Positions 42,646 through 51,901 of a DNA stretch of 64,000 nucleotides are shown here, piece by piece. A model generated the notes under the pieces. That model did not search any database. It had not been told where the DNA came from and worked only from the letters and a program-made list of their open reading frames with translations. Numbering within the stretch: position 1 is the first letter of the stretch; each line of letters begins with the position of its first letter. The stretch comes from Microthrixaceae bacterium (GTDB taxonomy: Bacteria; Actinomycetota; Acidimicrobiia; Acidimicrobiales; Microtrichaceae): NCBI GenBank assembly GCA_023957975.1, contig JAMLGM010000003.1, forward strand, positions 138,024 to 202,023. The letters run 5' to 3'. The translations under genes were made by a program, and so were the position numbers.

Positions 42646-43292
42646 GAATCGTCATCGTCGAAGACTCCGTTCTCCTCCGCGACGGTATCGCCCGGTTGTT
42701 GCAGGACGCAGGCGACGAAGTCGTGGCGACGGCGGGTGATGCCGAGTCCGGACTCGCTGCGGTCGAGGCCTATCGCCCCGACATCGTCGTCATGGATGTG
42801 CGCATGCCCCCAACCCACACCGACGAGGGTCTTCGGGCTGCTATCGCGATCCGCGCCCGGCACCCGGAGATAGCGGTGCTCGTGCTGAGCCAGTGGGTTG
42901 AGGAGCGCTACGCGACCGAACTGTTGGCGGGGAGCACCGTCGGGGTCGGATATCTGTTGAAGGACCGTGTCGCTGACGTCGCCGAGTTCGTCGACGCCGT
43001 GCGGCGGGTCGGCACCGGCGGGACCGCCCTCGACCCCGAGGTCGTGGCGCAGTTGCTGTCGACGAGCCGTCACCGTAACCCGCTCGACTCGCTCACGCAG
43101 CGGGAGGCCGAGGTCCTCGCGCTCATGGCCGAGGGATGTTCCAATCGTGCGGTGGCCGCGGCGATGGTCGTGTCGGAGGGTGCGGTGGAAAAGCACGTGT
43201 CCAACATCTTCGCCAAGCTCTCGCTCGCACCGGCCGACACCGATCATCGCCGCGTTCTAGCGGTTTTGCGGTACTTGGAGGTGACCTCATGA
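42642..43292 (+). CDS. Response regulator, NarL/LuxR family
   Basis: A 216-residue regulator. RIVIVEDSVLLRDG and DIVVMDVRMPP form the receiver with Asp as phosphorylation site; YLLKDRVADV holds the conserved Lys. The C-terminal LuxR HTH reads LTQREAEVLALMAEGCSNRAV and VSEGAVEKHVSNIFAKL. It should be phosphorylated by the kinase encoded just upstream. It overlaps both neighbours by four bases, so kinase, regulator and the exported protein are translated in sequence. Probable targets include its own operon. Confidence 0.93.
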   Translation: MRIVIVEDSVLLRDGIARLLQDAGDEVVATAGDAESGLAAVEAYRPDIVVMDVRMPPTHTDEGLRAAIAIRARHPEIAVLVLSQWVEERYATELLAGSTVGVGYLLKDRVADVAEFVDAVRRVGTGGTALDPEVVAQLLSTSRHRNPLDSLTQREAEVLALMAEGCSNRAVAAAMVVSEGAVEKHVSNIFAKLSLAPADTDHRRVLAVLRYLEVTS

Positions 43293-44146
43293 CGAGTTCG
43301 CACAAGCTCGCGCGTCCGGCGCTGCTTCTGGTCGGCGCGGTGCTGTCGTTCGGCAGTGTGGGCACAGCATCGTTCGCCATCGCGACGGGATTGGTCGCCA
43401 GCACCACAGATTCGACCGCCCGCTACGACGCGACGGCCATTGATCGCATCGTCGTGCACAACGCCGGTCGGGTGAGGGTCACGGGCGTGCCCGACGCGAT
43501 CGAGTCCGCCGAGGCGTCCGGATCAGCGGAGTCCGCCGACGGGCCGGAGTTCCCGGCCGCCTCCGCGCCCGACGGCAACTCCGTTGCGCCCGACGAGATC
43601 ACGGTTCGGCGCACGCTTTACCAGTCTTTTTCTGAACCGACGATCGACGACCACGTCGAGGGAACCACCTTGTATCTCGAGTCGCGTTGTTCAGGGCTGG
43701 CCGGTCGGATCTGTTTCGGTGACGTCGAGATCGTCGCCCCTGAACGGGTTGCTGTCGACATCGGCGGGAACGACGTACAGGTTCGCAACACTTCCGGCTC
43801 GGTCACGATCACGGTTCGAGCCGGAGGCGCATCGTTGTCGAACGTTTCCGGCCCGCTCGAGCTCGACATCTTCGGCGGCGGGGTGCAGGCAACCGGCGTC
43901 CGAAGCGAGCAGGTCTCTGCAACCCTCGTCGCCGGAGCGCTCGACATGGCCTTTGACGCGTCGCCGCTCAGCGTCGACGCCGCTGTCACTGGCGGCAGTA
44001 TCAATCTCGCGGTCCCGTCCGATGCCACGTCCTATCGCATCGACTCGTCCGGCTCGACAACGGTGCTGGTACCGGTCGATCCTGCGAGCCGGCATCGACT
44101 CAACCTCTCAGCACGCGGCGGCAACATCCGGGTCGCCAACCGGTGA
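43289..44146 (+). CDS. Exported DUF4097-like (putative adhesin) protein
   Basis: A 285-residue protein with an N-terminal signal or anchor (ALLLVGAVLSFGSVGTASFAIA). Its body is beta-rich with repeated motifs that look like a right-handed beta-helix (VAVDIGGNDVQVRNTSGSVTI, ASLSNVSGPLELDIFGGGVQ, GSINLAV). Such DUF4097-type proteins are common next to two-component genes and MacB-type transporters. The start overlaps the response regulator stop (ATGA). Its place suggests envelope sensing with the kinase; there is no catalytic motif. Confidence 0.78.
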   Translation: MTSSHKLARPALLLVGAVLSFGSVGTASFAIATGLVASTTDSTARYDATAIDRIVVHNAGRVRVTGVPDAIESAEASGSAESADGPEFPAASAPDGNSVAPDEITVRRTLYQSFSEPTIDDHVEGTTLYLESRCSGLAGRICFGDVEIVAPERVAVDIGGNDVQVRNTSGSVTITVRAGGASLSNVSGPLELDIFGGGVQATGVRSEQVSATLVAGALDMAFDASPLSVDAAVTGGSINLAVPSDATSYRIDSSGSTTVLVPVDPASRHRLNLSARGGNIRVANR

Positions 44147-44227
44147 CAGCACAGATTCTCGCCAGCTGAGACCTCGGTTCGGGCCTCCCCGGGCGCCGAC
44201 TTCAGTCATAGACCATCAAGGAGCATC

Positions 44228-44998
44228 ATGAACACCTCAGCCTTGCGCGCCCCGATTTCGGAGGTTGCGGCCACCGACACGGCGCTTCGAGCAGACATCC
44301 TCTCCAAGCGCTACGGCGACGGCCCCGGAGCTCTCGACGCGCTCTCCAACGTTTCGCTCAGCGTCGCATCGGGCTCCTTCGTGGCAATCATGGGCCCGTC
44401 GGGATCAGGTAAATCGACGCTGATGCACTGCCTTGCGGGGCTTGACACCCCCACGTCGGGCATGATTGAGATCGCCGGCATCGACATTTCCGGGCTTGAC
44501 GAGCGCCGGTTGACCGAGTTGCGCCGTGACCGCATCGGGTTCATCTTCCAGGCGTTCAACCTGGTCGCGACGCTCACCGCCGCGGAAAACATCCGGCTGC
44601 CTTCGATGCTCGCGCGCACCCGGCTCGACGAGAGCTGGTACCACGAGGTCGTACGGCGCGTCGGGTTGGAAGGGCGCCTCGGCCACCGTCCCAGCGAACT
44701 GTCGGGCGGCCAGCAACAACGCGTCGCGGTAGCGCGCAGCCTCGTCGGCCGACCCGAGGTGATCTTCGCAGATGAACCCACCGGCAACCTCGACTCCGGC
44801 AGCGGCGACGAGGTGCTGCGCCTGTTGCGCAGCGCAGTCGATGAGGTTGGCCAGACCATCGTCATGGTGACCCACGATCCCGGGGCAGCGGCGTACGCCG
44901 ACCGCGTGGTGTTTCTTGCGGACGGCAACGTCGTCGACGAACTCGAGGCGCCGAGCGCTTCGGCGGTACTCGATCGAATGAAGCGGTTCGGCGACTGA
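44228..44998 (+). CDS. ABC transporter ATP-binding protein (MacB/LolD type)
   Basis: A 256-residue ATPase. Walker A is GPSGSGKSTLMHCLAGL, signature LSGGQQQRVAVARSL, Walker B VIFADEPTGNLDSGSG; the D-loop and His switch MVTHDPGAA follow. The family powers mechanotransmission rather than true transport, exporting lipoproteins, peptides or drugs with an FtsX-like permease, which is the next gene. The ATG follows AAGGAGCATC. An 81-base gap separates it from the DUF4097-like gene. Confidence 0.94.
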   Translation: MNTSALRAPISEVAATDTALRADILSKRYGDGPGALDALSNVSLSVASGSFVAIMGPSGSGKSTLMHCLAGLDTPTSGMIEIAGIDISGLDERRLTELRRDRIGFIFQAFNLVATLTAAENIRLPSMLARTRLDESWYHEVVRRVGLEGRLGHRPSELSGGQQQRVAVARSLVGRPEVIFADEPTGNLDSGSGDEVLRLLRSAVDEVGQTIVMVTHDPGAAAYADRVVFLADGNVVDELEAPSASAVLDRMKRFGD

Positions 44999-45052
44999 TC
45001 CTCGACGGCCCGCCACAGCTTCACCTCCACGAACCAGGGACCAGGACCAACA

Positions 45053-47602
45053 ATGCTCATCATCATCCGGCGCAATCTGACCGCACATCCCCGCCGCTAT
45101 GTCGCCACCGTCGGCGCGGTGGCGGTCGGAATCGCCTTTCTGTTCGCCGTACTTGTCGAGGTCGCGACCTTCTCGCGCAGCTTCGACGACACCATGCGAT
45201 CCTCGGTCGCCGGGATCGACGCGAGCATTCGCTCGGCGAATTCGATCTCAACCAACGAGGAGACCTACCGCGGCCACGTCCCGGCGGATCTGGCCGAGAT
45301 CGCCCGTGCCGTCGACGGGGTTCGCATCGCCGAGCCTGCGTACAGCCGACCCGCGATGATCGTCGGATCCGATGGCGACACGATCGGCGGAAGCGGTCCG
45401 CCACAACTCGGGTTTGAATGGCGAGACGACCCCGATCTCAACCCCTTTCGGATCGCCGAGGGGCGCGCACCGCAGGGCCTCGACGAGGTCGTGATCGACC
45501 GGGCGTCGGCCAGGCAGGGCGACCTGTCGGTCGGCGACACGGTCGAGGTGCTGGTCCCCAAGCGGCTCCGGCTTCGCCTTGTCGGAATTGCAACGTACGG
45601 CACCGCCGAATCGGCCGGGCCCATGACCGCAACGCTGCTTTCTCCCGATGCCGCAGCGGAGTACCTCGCCGATCCGGGTACCGCCGCGTCGATCTCCGTC
45701 GTCGCGCTCGATGGAATCAGCCAATCTGAACTCGTGGAACGCCTTCGCACCGCGCTTGACGAGAGCGCTGCGGCCGGATCGCTGGAAGTGGTGACAGGGC
45801 AAGAGTTGCAGGATGAGGCGGCGAAGGTGAGCGAGACCTTCTCGACGATCGTCTCTGCGGTCTTGTTGACCTTCGCGTCCATCGCGCTCGTCGTCGCGGC
45901 GTTCGGGATCTACAACACCTTCGCCATCCTCGTCGCTCAACGGACCCGCGAGTCGGCGCTGCTTCGTGCCCTGGGAGCGTCCCGACGCCAACTGTCCGGT
46001 TGGACGCTCGGAGAGTCGTTCGCGGTCGGGGTGCTCGGCTCCGCTGTCGGTCTGGGATTCGGCCTACTCCTCGCCAGGATGCTGAGTTGGCTCATCGGCC
46101 GCGTCGGCTTCTTCTCGCTCGGCGACCATCTCGTCGTTTCGGCATCGTCGGTGATCATCGGTGCCGGTGTCGGTATCGTCTCGACGGTCATCGCCGCCAT
46201 CGCACCAGCGCGTCGCGGCTCACGTATCGCACCGGTCGAGGCCATGCGGAGCGCGGCGATCGACGGCGGCAGTGTGGGGCGCCGGCGGACGATCCTCGGC
46301 GCAGCGTTGATGGCCGCGGGAGTCGGGCTCGCCGTTCAGGCTGCGCTCAGCGCCAATTCGGGTGCATCGACGCGGGCCGGCGTCGGGGCCGCGATCACGC
46401 TGCTGTCGGTCGTGGTCATCGGTCCGGCCCTGGCCCCGGCCGTGGTGAGGGTCATCGGTGCGCCCATCGCCCGCACGCGGGGCACCGCCGGATTGCTCGC
46501 CCAACGCAACGCCGTTCGTCACCCGCGCCGCACCGCATCAACCGTCACAGCGCTCGTTATCGGCGTCGCCGTCGTCACGCTGTTCGCCGTCGTCGCAGCG
46601 TCGCTGAACCGGGCGGTGACCCGGAGTGTCGACGAACAGATGGCCGGTGATGTGATCGTGCAACCGACGAGCTTCAGCGGGTCGGGACTCGACGATGCGC
46701 TTGTGGATGAGGTCGCCTCGAGTGATGGGGTCGACTCCTCGCTGCCCTTGTCGTTCATGCCGGTAACTGTCGGAGGCGAGACGGCCTTTGTCACGGCAAC
46801 CGACATGGCTGCCGGTGCGGCGATGTTCGACCTTGGCGTGATCGACGGGTCGGTGGCGGGAGCCACCGGCGACGTCATCGCTGTGTCGGCCACGTGGGCG
46901 TCGGATCACGACGTCGCTGTCGGAGATGCGCTGCCAACCCGGTTTCTCGACGGAGTCGAGTTGCAGTTGCGCGTCGTGGCGCTCTACGACAACACGGCGT
47001 TCGCCGGGGACTATGTCATGCCAGCTGACACCGCCGGATCGCACTCGCCCGGCGTTTCGACATCGCTGGTGGTCTTGCGAGCCAGCGAAGGCGTCTCGGC
47101 GATCGAACTCGACCGCCGCATCGACATGCTCATCAGCGACGCTCCCGGCGTCGAGTCCCTCGACCGTGAGGACTACGCCGAGACGATCGGGCGACGAATC
47201 GACACGATGTTGGCGTTGGTGTACGGGTTGCTCGCGCTCTCAATTGGCATCGCCCTGCTGGGAATCGCCACCACGATCTCGCTGGCGACCATGGAACGGG
47301 TTCGAGAGATCGGCCTGATGCGGGCGCTCGGGCAGACCCGCCGCCAGGTCCGAACGACGGTGCGACTCGAGGCGATCATGATCGCTACGTTCGGCACCAT
47401 CATCGGCTTGGCCGTCGGGATGTTCGCTGCGTGGGCTGTGCTCACGTCATCATCAGACGAACTCCTTCGCACCGTGTCGTTCCCCGTCTCGAGGTTGGTG
47501 ATGATCCTGTTCCTGGGGGCTCTCGCCGGAATCGCCGCGGCGCGCCGGCCGGCTCGGCGGGTCGCACGCTTGGACGTCCTCGAGGCGATCGCCGCGCCGT
47601 GA
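45053..47602 (+). CDS. ABC transporter permease, FtsX/MacB type
   Basis: An 849-residue permease made of two FtsX-like repeats. An N-terminal helix (VATVGAVAVGIAFLFAVLVEVA), a large outer domain and three helices around residues 265-385 are followed by another helix at about 500 and a second outer domain. The closing helices include LALVYGLLALSIGIALLGIA. RESALLRALGASRRQL and REIGLMRALGQTRRQV are the internal repeats that contact the ATPase. It works with the ATP-binding protein 54 bases upstream. Its substrate is unknown. Confidence 0.92.
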   Translation: MLIIIRRNLTAHPRRYVATVGAVAVGIAFLFAVLVEVATFSRSFDDTMRSSVAGIDASIRSANSISTNEETYRGHVPADLAEIARAVDGVRIAEPAYSRPAMIVGSDGDTIGGSGPPQLGFEWRDDPDLNPFRIAEGRAPQGLDEVVIDRASARQGDLSVGDTVEVLVPKRLRLRLVGIATYGTAESAGPMTATLLSPDAAAEYLADPGTAASISVVALDGISQSELVERLRTALDESAAAGSLEVVTGQELQDEAAKVSETFSTIVSAVLLTFASIALVVAAFGIYNTFAILVAQRTRESALLRALGASRRQLSGWTLGESFAVGVLGSAVGLGFGLLLARMLSWLIGRVGFFSLGDHLVVSASSVIIGAGVGIVSTVIAAIAPARRGSRIAPVEAMRSAAIDGGSVGRRRTILGAALMAAGVGLAVQAALSANSGASTRAGVGAAITLLSVVVIGPALAPAVVRVIGAPIARTRGTAGLLAQRNAVRHPRRTASTVTALVIGVAVVTLFAVVAASLNRAVTRSVDEQMAGDVIVQPTSFSGSGLDDALVDEVASSDGVDSSLPLSFMPVTVGGETAFVTATDMAAGAAMFDLGVIDGSVAGATGDVIAVSATWASDHDVAVGDALPTRFLDGVELQLRVVALYDNTAFAGDYVMPADTAGSHSPGVSTSLVVLRASEGVSAIELDRRIDMLISDAPGVESLDREDYAETIGRRIDTMLALVYGLLALSIGIALLGIATTISLATMERVREIGLMRALGQTRRQVRTTVRLEAIMIATFGTIIGLAVGMFAAWAVLTSSSDELLRTVSFPVSRLVMILFLGALAGIAAARRPARRVARLDVLEAIAAP

Positions 47603-47620
47603 GCGTGAGGAGCTGATTCA

Positions 47621-47838
47621 GACGAGGACATCCTGGGTGCGGAGCGTCGGCTTGGTTGCGAGGTGATCGGGCCGGAGCTCGCGTCGACGCCTGAGCGGCA
47701 TCGGTCGATCGGCGAGGTGCGCGGCCTCGGGGTGTTCTGGGCGATCGAGCTCGTGCGCGATCGCGAGACCCGCGAGGTGTTCGTGCCCTACAACGCGTCG
47801 GGTGCCGACGCGTTCGTGGCGTAGGGCGAACTCCGGCG
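47621..47838 (+). pseudogene. Truncated copy of the class III aminotransferase 3' end
   Basis: These 218 bases match 40428-40619 joined to 40779-40804 of the intact aminotransferase gene and its flank. The internal 159 bases are missing, in frame, between GCCGATGCG and GCCGACGCG. Most differences are at the left end, and a run of over 80 identical bases covers GEVRGLGVFWAIELV. The frame ends at TAG 47822-47824, and the shared DNA continues 14 bases past it. There is no start codon, so it is a remnant. Confidence 0.9.
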
Positions 47839-47846
47839 CGACGCGG

Positions 47847-48089
47847 CTATGCCTGTTCGCAGGCGATGCCGTCGTTGTCGCGATCGAGATGGCTGTTGAA
47901 CTTGTAGTAGGTCTCCTCCACCTGAAAATCGGTGATTGGATTCGACCCGCTGGTTGAGTCGATGGCGCCGGGCAACCCAACTCCGTGGGGGAACTGAACG
48001 CGAAGCGCGTCGCAGTTTGGGAACTTCTCGCATCCGGTAGTGGTGAGTGCGAGCGCCATGGCGGCGAGGAGACAAAGGGTTCGCTTCAT
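47847..48089 (-). CDS. Excalibur-domain lipoprotein
   Basis: An 80-residue predicted lipoprotein. MKRTLCLLAAMALALTTTGC is a signal peptide with a lipobox-like end; the mature Cys would be lipidated. FPNCDALRVQFPHGVGLP and the C-terminal DRDNDGIACEQA form the excalibur domain, a small calcium-binding module with two conserved cysteines, usually outside the cell. The gene is convergent with the ABC permease and divergent from the DUF6351-like gene. The 193 bases to that gene show no recognised feature. Confidence 0.87.
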   Translation of the reverse strand: MKRTLCLLAAMALALTTTGCEKFPNCDALRVQFPHGVGLPGAIDSTSGSNPITDFQVEETYYKFNSHLDRDNDGIACEQA

Positions 48090-48282
48090 GTGGCTCAGGG
48101 TAAGGGTGTCTGCTGAGAATCCTCTGGGGCTCCTGGCCCATTTCCGACGGTGCCAAGACCGGTGTCGTTGTGCATGCCGGCAGTCGGCGTACAGCGACGA
48201 GTGAGATCAGCGTCGTCGGCGACGGCATCGCCGATAGGGTCGCGATCACAATCGACATTCGTCGTAGGGGGAGGATCTCGAC

Positions 48283-50874
48283 GTGACCGACTTGGTGGTT
48301 TCCGTTCACCGCGCCAACAGCGCTGGCCGACCTCGCGGTACGAAAGCGGCGCGTCGTTTCGTCGAGGCGCTGTTGGCCGCGACCGCGCTCGTGGCCGTCA
48401 CGGCCACGACCGTCGTTCCCGCCGGTGCATCGGCGCTCGACGACTCCGCCGAGGTGGAGGTTCAAGAGCCGTTCCTGTGCACCACCGAGTACAACGATCT
48501 CGGCCAGCCGAACGTCGACAATCAGGACCGGAGGGGAACCCCGGTGTACCCGGAGTCCGAGCCCGACACGCCGGATCGTTCCCAGGAGCCGCTCGGCTGG
48601 TCGAAAGACTGCCAGGCCGACACCCGTATCGAGTACCGCTATCGCAACACCGACGGTGAGGTGGTGCCGCTCAATGTTGGTGACGGTGTGGACGCGACGT
48701 TGCCCGCCGACGTCGCGTACCTCGCCGTCAGCGACCTTGTCGGTGCGGACGACATGGACCTCGGCGGGGACACCCGCATCCCGTATCTCTACCGCTACGA
48801 ACGAGGAACACTGCCCGACACCCGCTTCATCTACAGCGTGGCGATGCTCGTGCCATTTTCGGAGGTCGTCTCCGGAGCCCCTGACGACAGTCATTGGAAC
48901 GGCCGACTCGTCTACAGCTTCGGCGGAGGGGTCGGCATCGGCCATAGCCAGGGCTCCCTGTCGGGCGGCGACTCGCAACTCGATGAGGCGCTGCGCCTCG
49001 GCCACGCGGTGGTGTATTCGAGCGGCACCCGCACCTCGGTGCATTACAACCTGTTGCGAGGTGCGGAGGTCGCAAAGGAACTGAAGGCCCGTTTCATCGA
49101 TCAACACGGCGAGCCGCTCTACACCGTCGGTATCGGAGGGTCCGGTGGCGGGATTCAGCAGTACGTCTACGCACAGAACGTTCCGGATCTGCTCGACGCG
49201 CTCATCCCGCAGTACGCCTATCCCGACATGACCACCCAGACGATCAATGTCGGTGACTGCGAGTTGTTGGAGTACTACATGGACGTCACCGCGGCCGACG
49301 ATCCGATGTGGAAGGACTGGGACAACCGCAAGATCCTCCAGGGGCAAAACACCATCGAGGGGTTCAGCTCGGACTGGTCAGAAGCGACCGGTGACTCGGG
49401 CTCGAGCGAGTGCATCGAAGGCTGGCGAGGGGCCACACCGCTGGCGTTGAACCCGAACTTTGGACTGGCTGCCGACATGGATGACGCACTGATGCCGTTC
49501 GCCGGCGAGCTCTTGAGCCTCGCGGGGGCAGGCGACCCGGCGGTCCCGGAGGACTTCCCGGATATCGGAGCGATGTTGCGCACCTCCACCGACCGTTCCG
49601 AGTGGGTCGACTGGACCCATTGGGACGATGCGGTCGATGCGTACGGAACGGATCCGGCCACGGGGGAGGCGTTGGTGCCGTGGGACAACGTCGGGGTGCA
49701 GTACGGGCTGCGCGCGGTGGCGAACGGGCAGATCACTCCTGATCAGTTCCTCGATCTCAACGCTCGGATCGGGTCATGGAAGCCGGCTTCTGAGCAGGTC
49801 CCCGAGTCGTGCGGCATGGTCGCTCAGATGACCGGGGAGACCCTGGGTGCGTTCGCCGAGGCGGTAGGGATGTGCGAGGGCGATGAACTCGACCAGTACT
49901 CGTCGCGACAGATGAACCTCGAACTCGTCAACGGGGTGGCGCCCCGGCGCGAGGCGGACGTCGCCGCGATCACCAACGCGTTCGAGTCGGGTCTTGAGTT
50001 CGACGGAAAGCTCGGCCGTGACATCCCGATTCTCGACGTTCGCCACTATCTCGAGGACGAACTCGATATGCACAACGTCCATCAGTCTTTCGTCATCCGC
50101 GAGCGGATACGGCGGGCGATGGGTGCGGCCGACAACCACGTCGTGTGGTTCGCCGACGCCCGTCCCGGCGAGGACACTGAGGCAACCTCGGCGCTGCTCG
50201 ATCGCGTGTACCGCGTGATGGACGAGTGGGTCTTGGCGCTTCACAACGACGCCGACGCCACGGCGGCGTCGTTGAAACCAGTCGAGGCGGTGGACGCGTG
50301 CTTCGCCACCGACGGCACCCCGATCGCGTCCGGCGACCACGTGTGGGACGGTGCGGTCGAACTTGTGCTGAGTGGCGAGGGAGCATGGACCTCCGCCGCG
50401 CCGCGCGAAGTCGATGGGGTGAAGGTCGGCGATTGTGCGTCTCAGTTCCCGATTCACTCGACGTCTCGCGTCGTCGCCGGCGGTCCGATCACCAACGATG
50501 TCTACAAGTGCCATCTCAAGCCGGTCGCGACGGCGGTGGCCGACGGCGACTACGGCTCCTGGACCCCTGACGAGTCCGAGATGCAGCGCCTCGAGGCGAT
50601 CTTCGCGACGGGCGTGTGCGACTGGTCGAAGCGCTCGGTGGGTTACCCCGCCGACCTGGCCTCGGGCGGGGGAGCCGCCGACTCGGGCCCCGCCGAGCGT
50701 CCCTCGACCGACGACGACTCCGATTCGTTGCCGTGGATCTTCCTCGGCGCCGTCGGTGGGCTCATCGTGGTCGGACTCGCCCTGCGGCTCGTGGCCAGAC
50801 GCGGTGACGGGTCGGAGGACCCGGACGTTGACATGATGGTTGATATGACGGCGGCGACCGAGACGAGTGAGTGA
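48283..50874 (+). CDS. Large secreted, C-terminally anchored DUF6351-like protein
   Basis: An 863-residue protein with an N-terminal export signal (VEALLAATALVAVTATTVVPAGASA) and a C-terminal membrane helix (LPWIFLGAVGGLIVVGLALRL) followed by a short acidic tail. The central region contains YTVGIGGSGGGIQQYVYAQN, a nucleophile-elbow-like GxSxG, as in alpha/beta hydrolases and tannase-like esterases. Several cysteine pairs fit extracellular folding. It resembles the uncharacterised DUF6351 group. GTG 48283 follows TAGGGGGAGGATC, a strong ribosome-binding site. It overlaps the next gene by GTGA, implying a functional pair. Confidence 0.75.
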   Translation: MTDLVVSVHRANSAGRPRGTKAARRFVEALLAATALVAVTATTVVPAGASALDDSAEVEVQEPFLCTTEYNDLGQPNVDNQDRRGTPVYPESEPDTPDRSQEPLGWSKDCQADTRIEYRYRNTDGEVVPLNVGDGVDATLPADVAYLAVSDLVGADDMDLGGDTRIPYLYRYERGTLPDTRFIYSVAMLVPFSEVVSGAPDDSHWNGRLVYSFGGGVGIGHSQGSLSGGDSQLDEALRLGHAVVYSSGTRTSVHYNLLRGAEVAKELKARFIDQHGEPLYTVGIGGSGGGIQQYVYAQNVPDLLDALIPQYAYPDMTTQTINVGDCELLEYYMDVTAADDPMWKDWDNRKILQGQNTIEGFSSDWSEATGDSGSSECIEGWRGATPLALNPNFGLAADMDDALMPFAGELLSLAGAGDPAVPEDFPDIGAMLRTSTDRSEWVDWTHWDDAVDAYGTDPATGEALVPWDNVGVQYGLRAVANGQITPDQFLDLNARIGSWKPASEQVPESCGMVAQMTGETLGAFAEAVGMCEGDELDQYSSRQMNLELVNGVAPRREADVAAITNAFESGLEFDGKLGRDIPILDVRHYLEDELDMHNVHQSFVIRERIRRAMGAADNHVVWFADARPGEDTEATSALLDRVYRVMDEWVLALHNDADATAASLKPVEAVDACFATDGTPIASGDHVWDGAVELVLSGEGAWTSAAPREVDGVKVGDCASQFPIHSTSRVVAGGPITNDVYKCHLKPVATAVADGDYGSWTPDESEMQRLEAIFATGVCDWSKRSVGYPADLASGGGAADSGPAERPSTDDDSDSLPWIFLGAVGGLIVVGLALRLVARRGDGSEDPDVDMMVDMTAATETSE

Positions 50875-51848
50875 TGTTTGAACAATCGGATGTGATCCGC
50901 ACAGCGACCCGCCTGAACCCTGCTTGGTCCGATCCGGACGCGATCGTGTCGCTCATCCGCAGCGCGGGGCCACTGTCGCCGCTAGCGAACTACGCGGCCA
51001 ACGATGCCGAAATGGCCACGCTGTCGACTCAGGAGAATTCCTTCACCCCACCGTGGTTCCGTCAGGACTTCGTTCGTGGCGGCGAGGTGCTCGTCGACGG
51101 GGCCGAGGTCATCTTCAATAATCCGAACTTCCTCGCCGCGGCCCGTGAACTCGCCGGTCCCGACGCGGTGCTGCGACCGACCGCGGTCTACGTGAACGTG
51201 ATGGGTCCGACTCCGTTCGCGTTTCCTGCGCATCTCGACATCGCGGCGTTTCGCGGCATCACCCGCGCTCATTATCCGATCTGGCTGTTGAAGGTGATGA
51301 TGTCATCAGGGCTGTTCGAGGAGTGGCGCACCACCATCTTCACGGCGGTGTCGTGGTTCTACGACGGCGAGGGAGGCGACTTCCATTTCTGGCCGGAAGG
51401 GCCGAGCGGAACCGTCGGTGTCGAGTCACCACCGTTCAGCAACGTCGGCGTCATCGCCGACAACGAAACCACCTTTCACGGGGTGGCGCCGCTTGGAGCA
51501 CCCGGCGCGACGATGCCCGAGGGCCTGCATTCGGGATGCCACCTCGTTCGGGGCGACGGCGGTTGGGACATCGTCGACGGCGATCGGTTGGTCTCGCGCA
51601 TCGATGATGCCGACGCACGAATCACGGTCTCGTGGAAGGCGGAGTGCTTCGCGGATGCGGAGGCGGCGCAGCGTGTCGACGATGGTGAGGACGCGCTCAC
51701 GTTGGACATGGTCGTCGACCGGTTCCTCGACGACCTCGCAGCGCGCGGCATCGAGGCGGAGCGCCCCGCCGACCCATTCGGCGACGAGGCGTTCGTTGCG
51801 GTACTCGCCGCCGCCTACCCCGAGGTCGCCCCCGAACTCGTCGCCTGA
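50871..51848 (+). CDS. Uncharacterised protein, possible Fe(II)/2-oxoglutarate oxygenase
   Basis: About 325 residues, soluble. AHLDIAAFRG (HxD) and later NETTFHGVAPLG (distal His) have the order and spacing (about 120 residues) of the metal triad in phytanoyl-CoA-hydroxylase-like Fe(II)/2-oxoglutarate oxygenases; a following Arg in SRIDDADARITVSW could bind 2-oxoglutarate. This is motif-level inference. Start is GTG 50871 overlapping the DUF6351 gene stop, or ATG 50874. Pairing of a cytosolic oxygenase with a secreted esterase-like protein is unusual. Confidence 0.6.
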   Translation: MMFEQSDVIRTATRLNPAWSDPDAIVSLIRSAGPLSPLANYAANDAEMATLSTQENSFTPPWFRQDFVRGGEVLVDGAEVIFNNPNFLAAARELAGPDAVLRPTAVYVNVMGPTPFAFPAHLDIAAFRGITRAHYPIWLLKVMMSSGLFEEWRTTIFTAVSWFYDGEGGDFHFWPEGPSGTVGVESPPFSNVGVIADNETTFHGVAPLGAPGATMPEGLHSGCHLVRGDGGWDIVDGDRLVSRIDDADARITVSWKAECFADAEAAQRVDDGEDALTLDMVVDRFLDDLAARGIEAERPADPFGDEAFVAVLAAAYPEVAPELVA

Positions 51849-51901
51849 ACACCGGTCGAACTCCTGCGAAGCGCCACGGTGGTCGTGCTTACACTTCGCC
51901 C

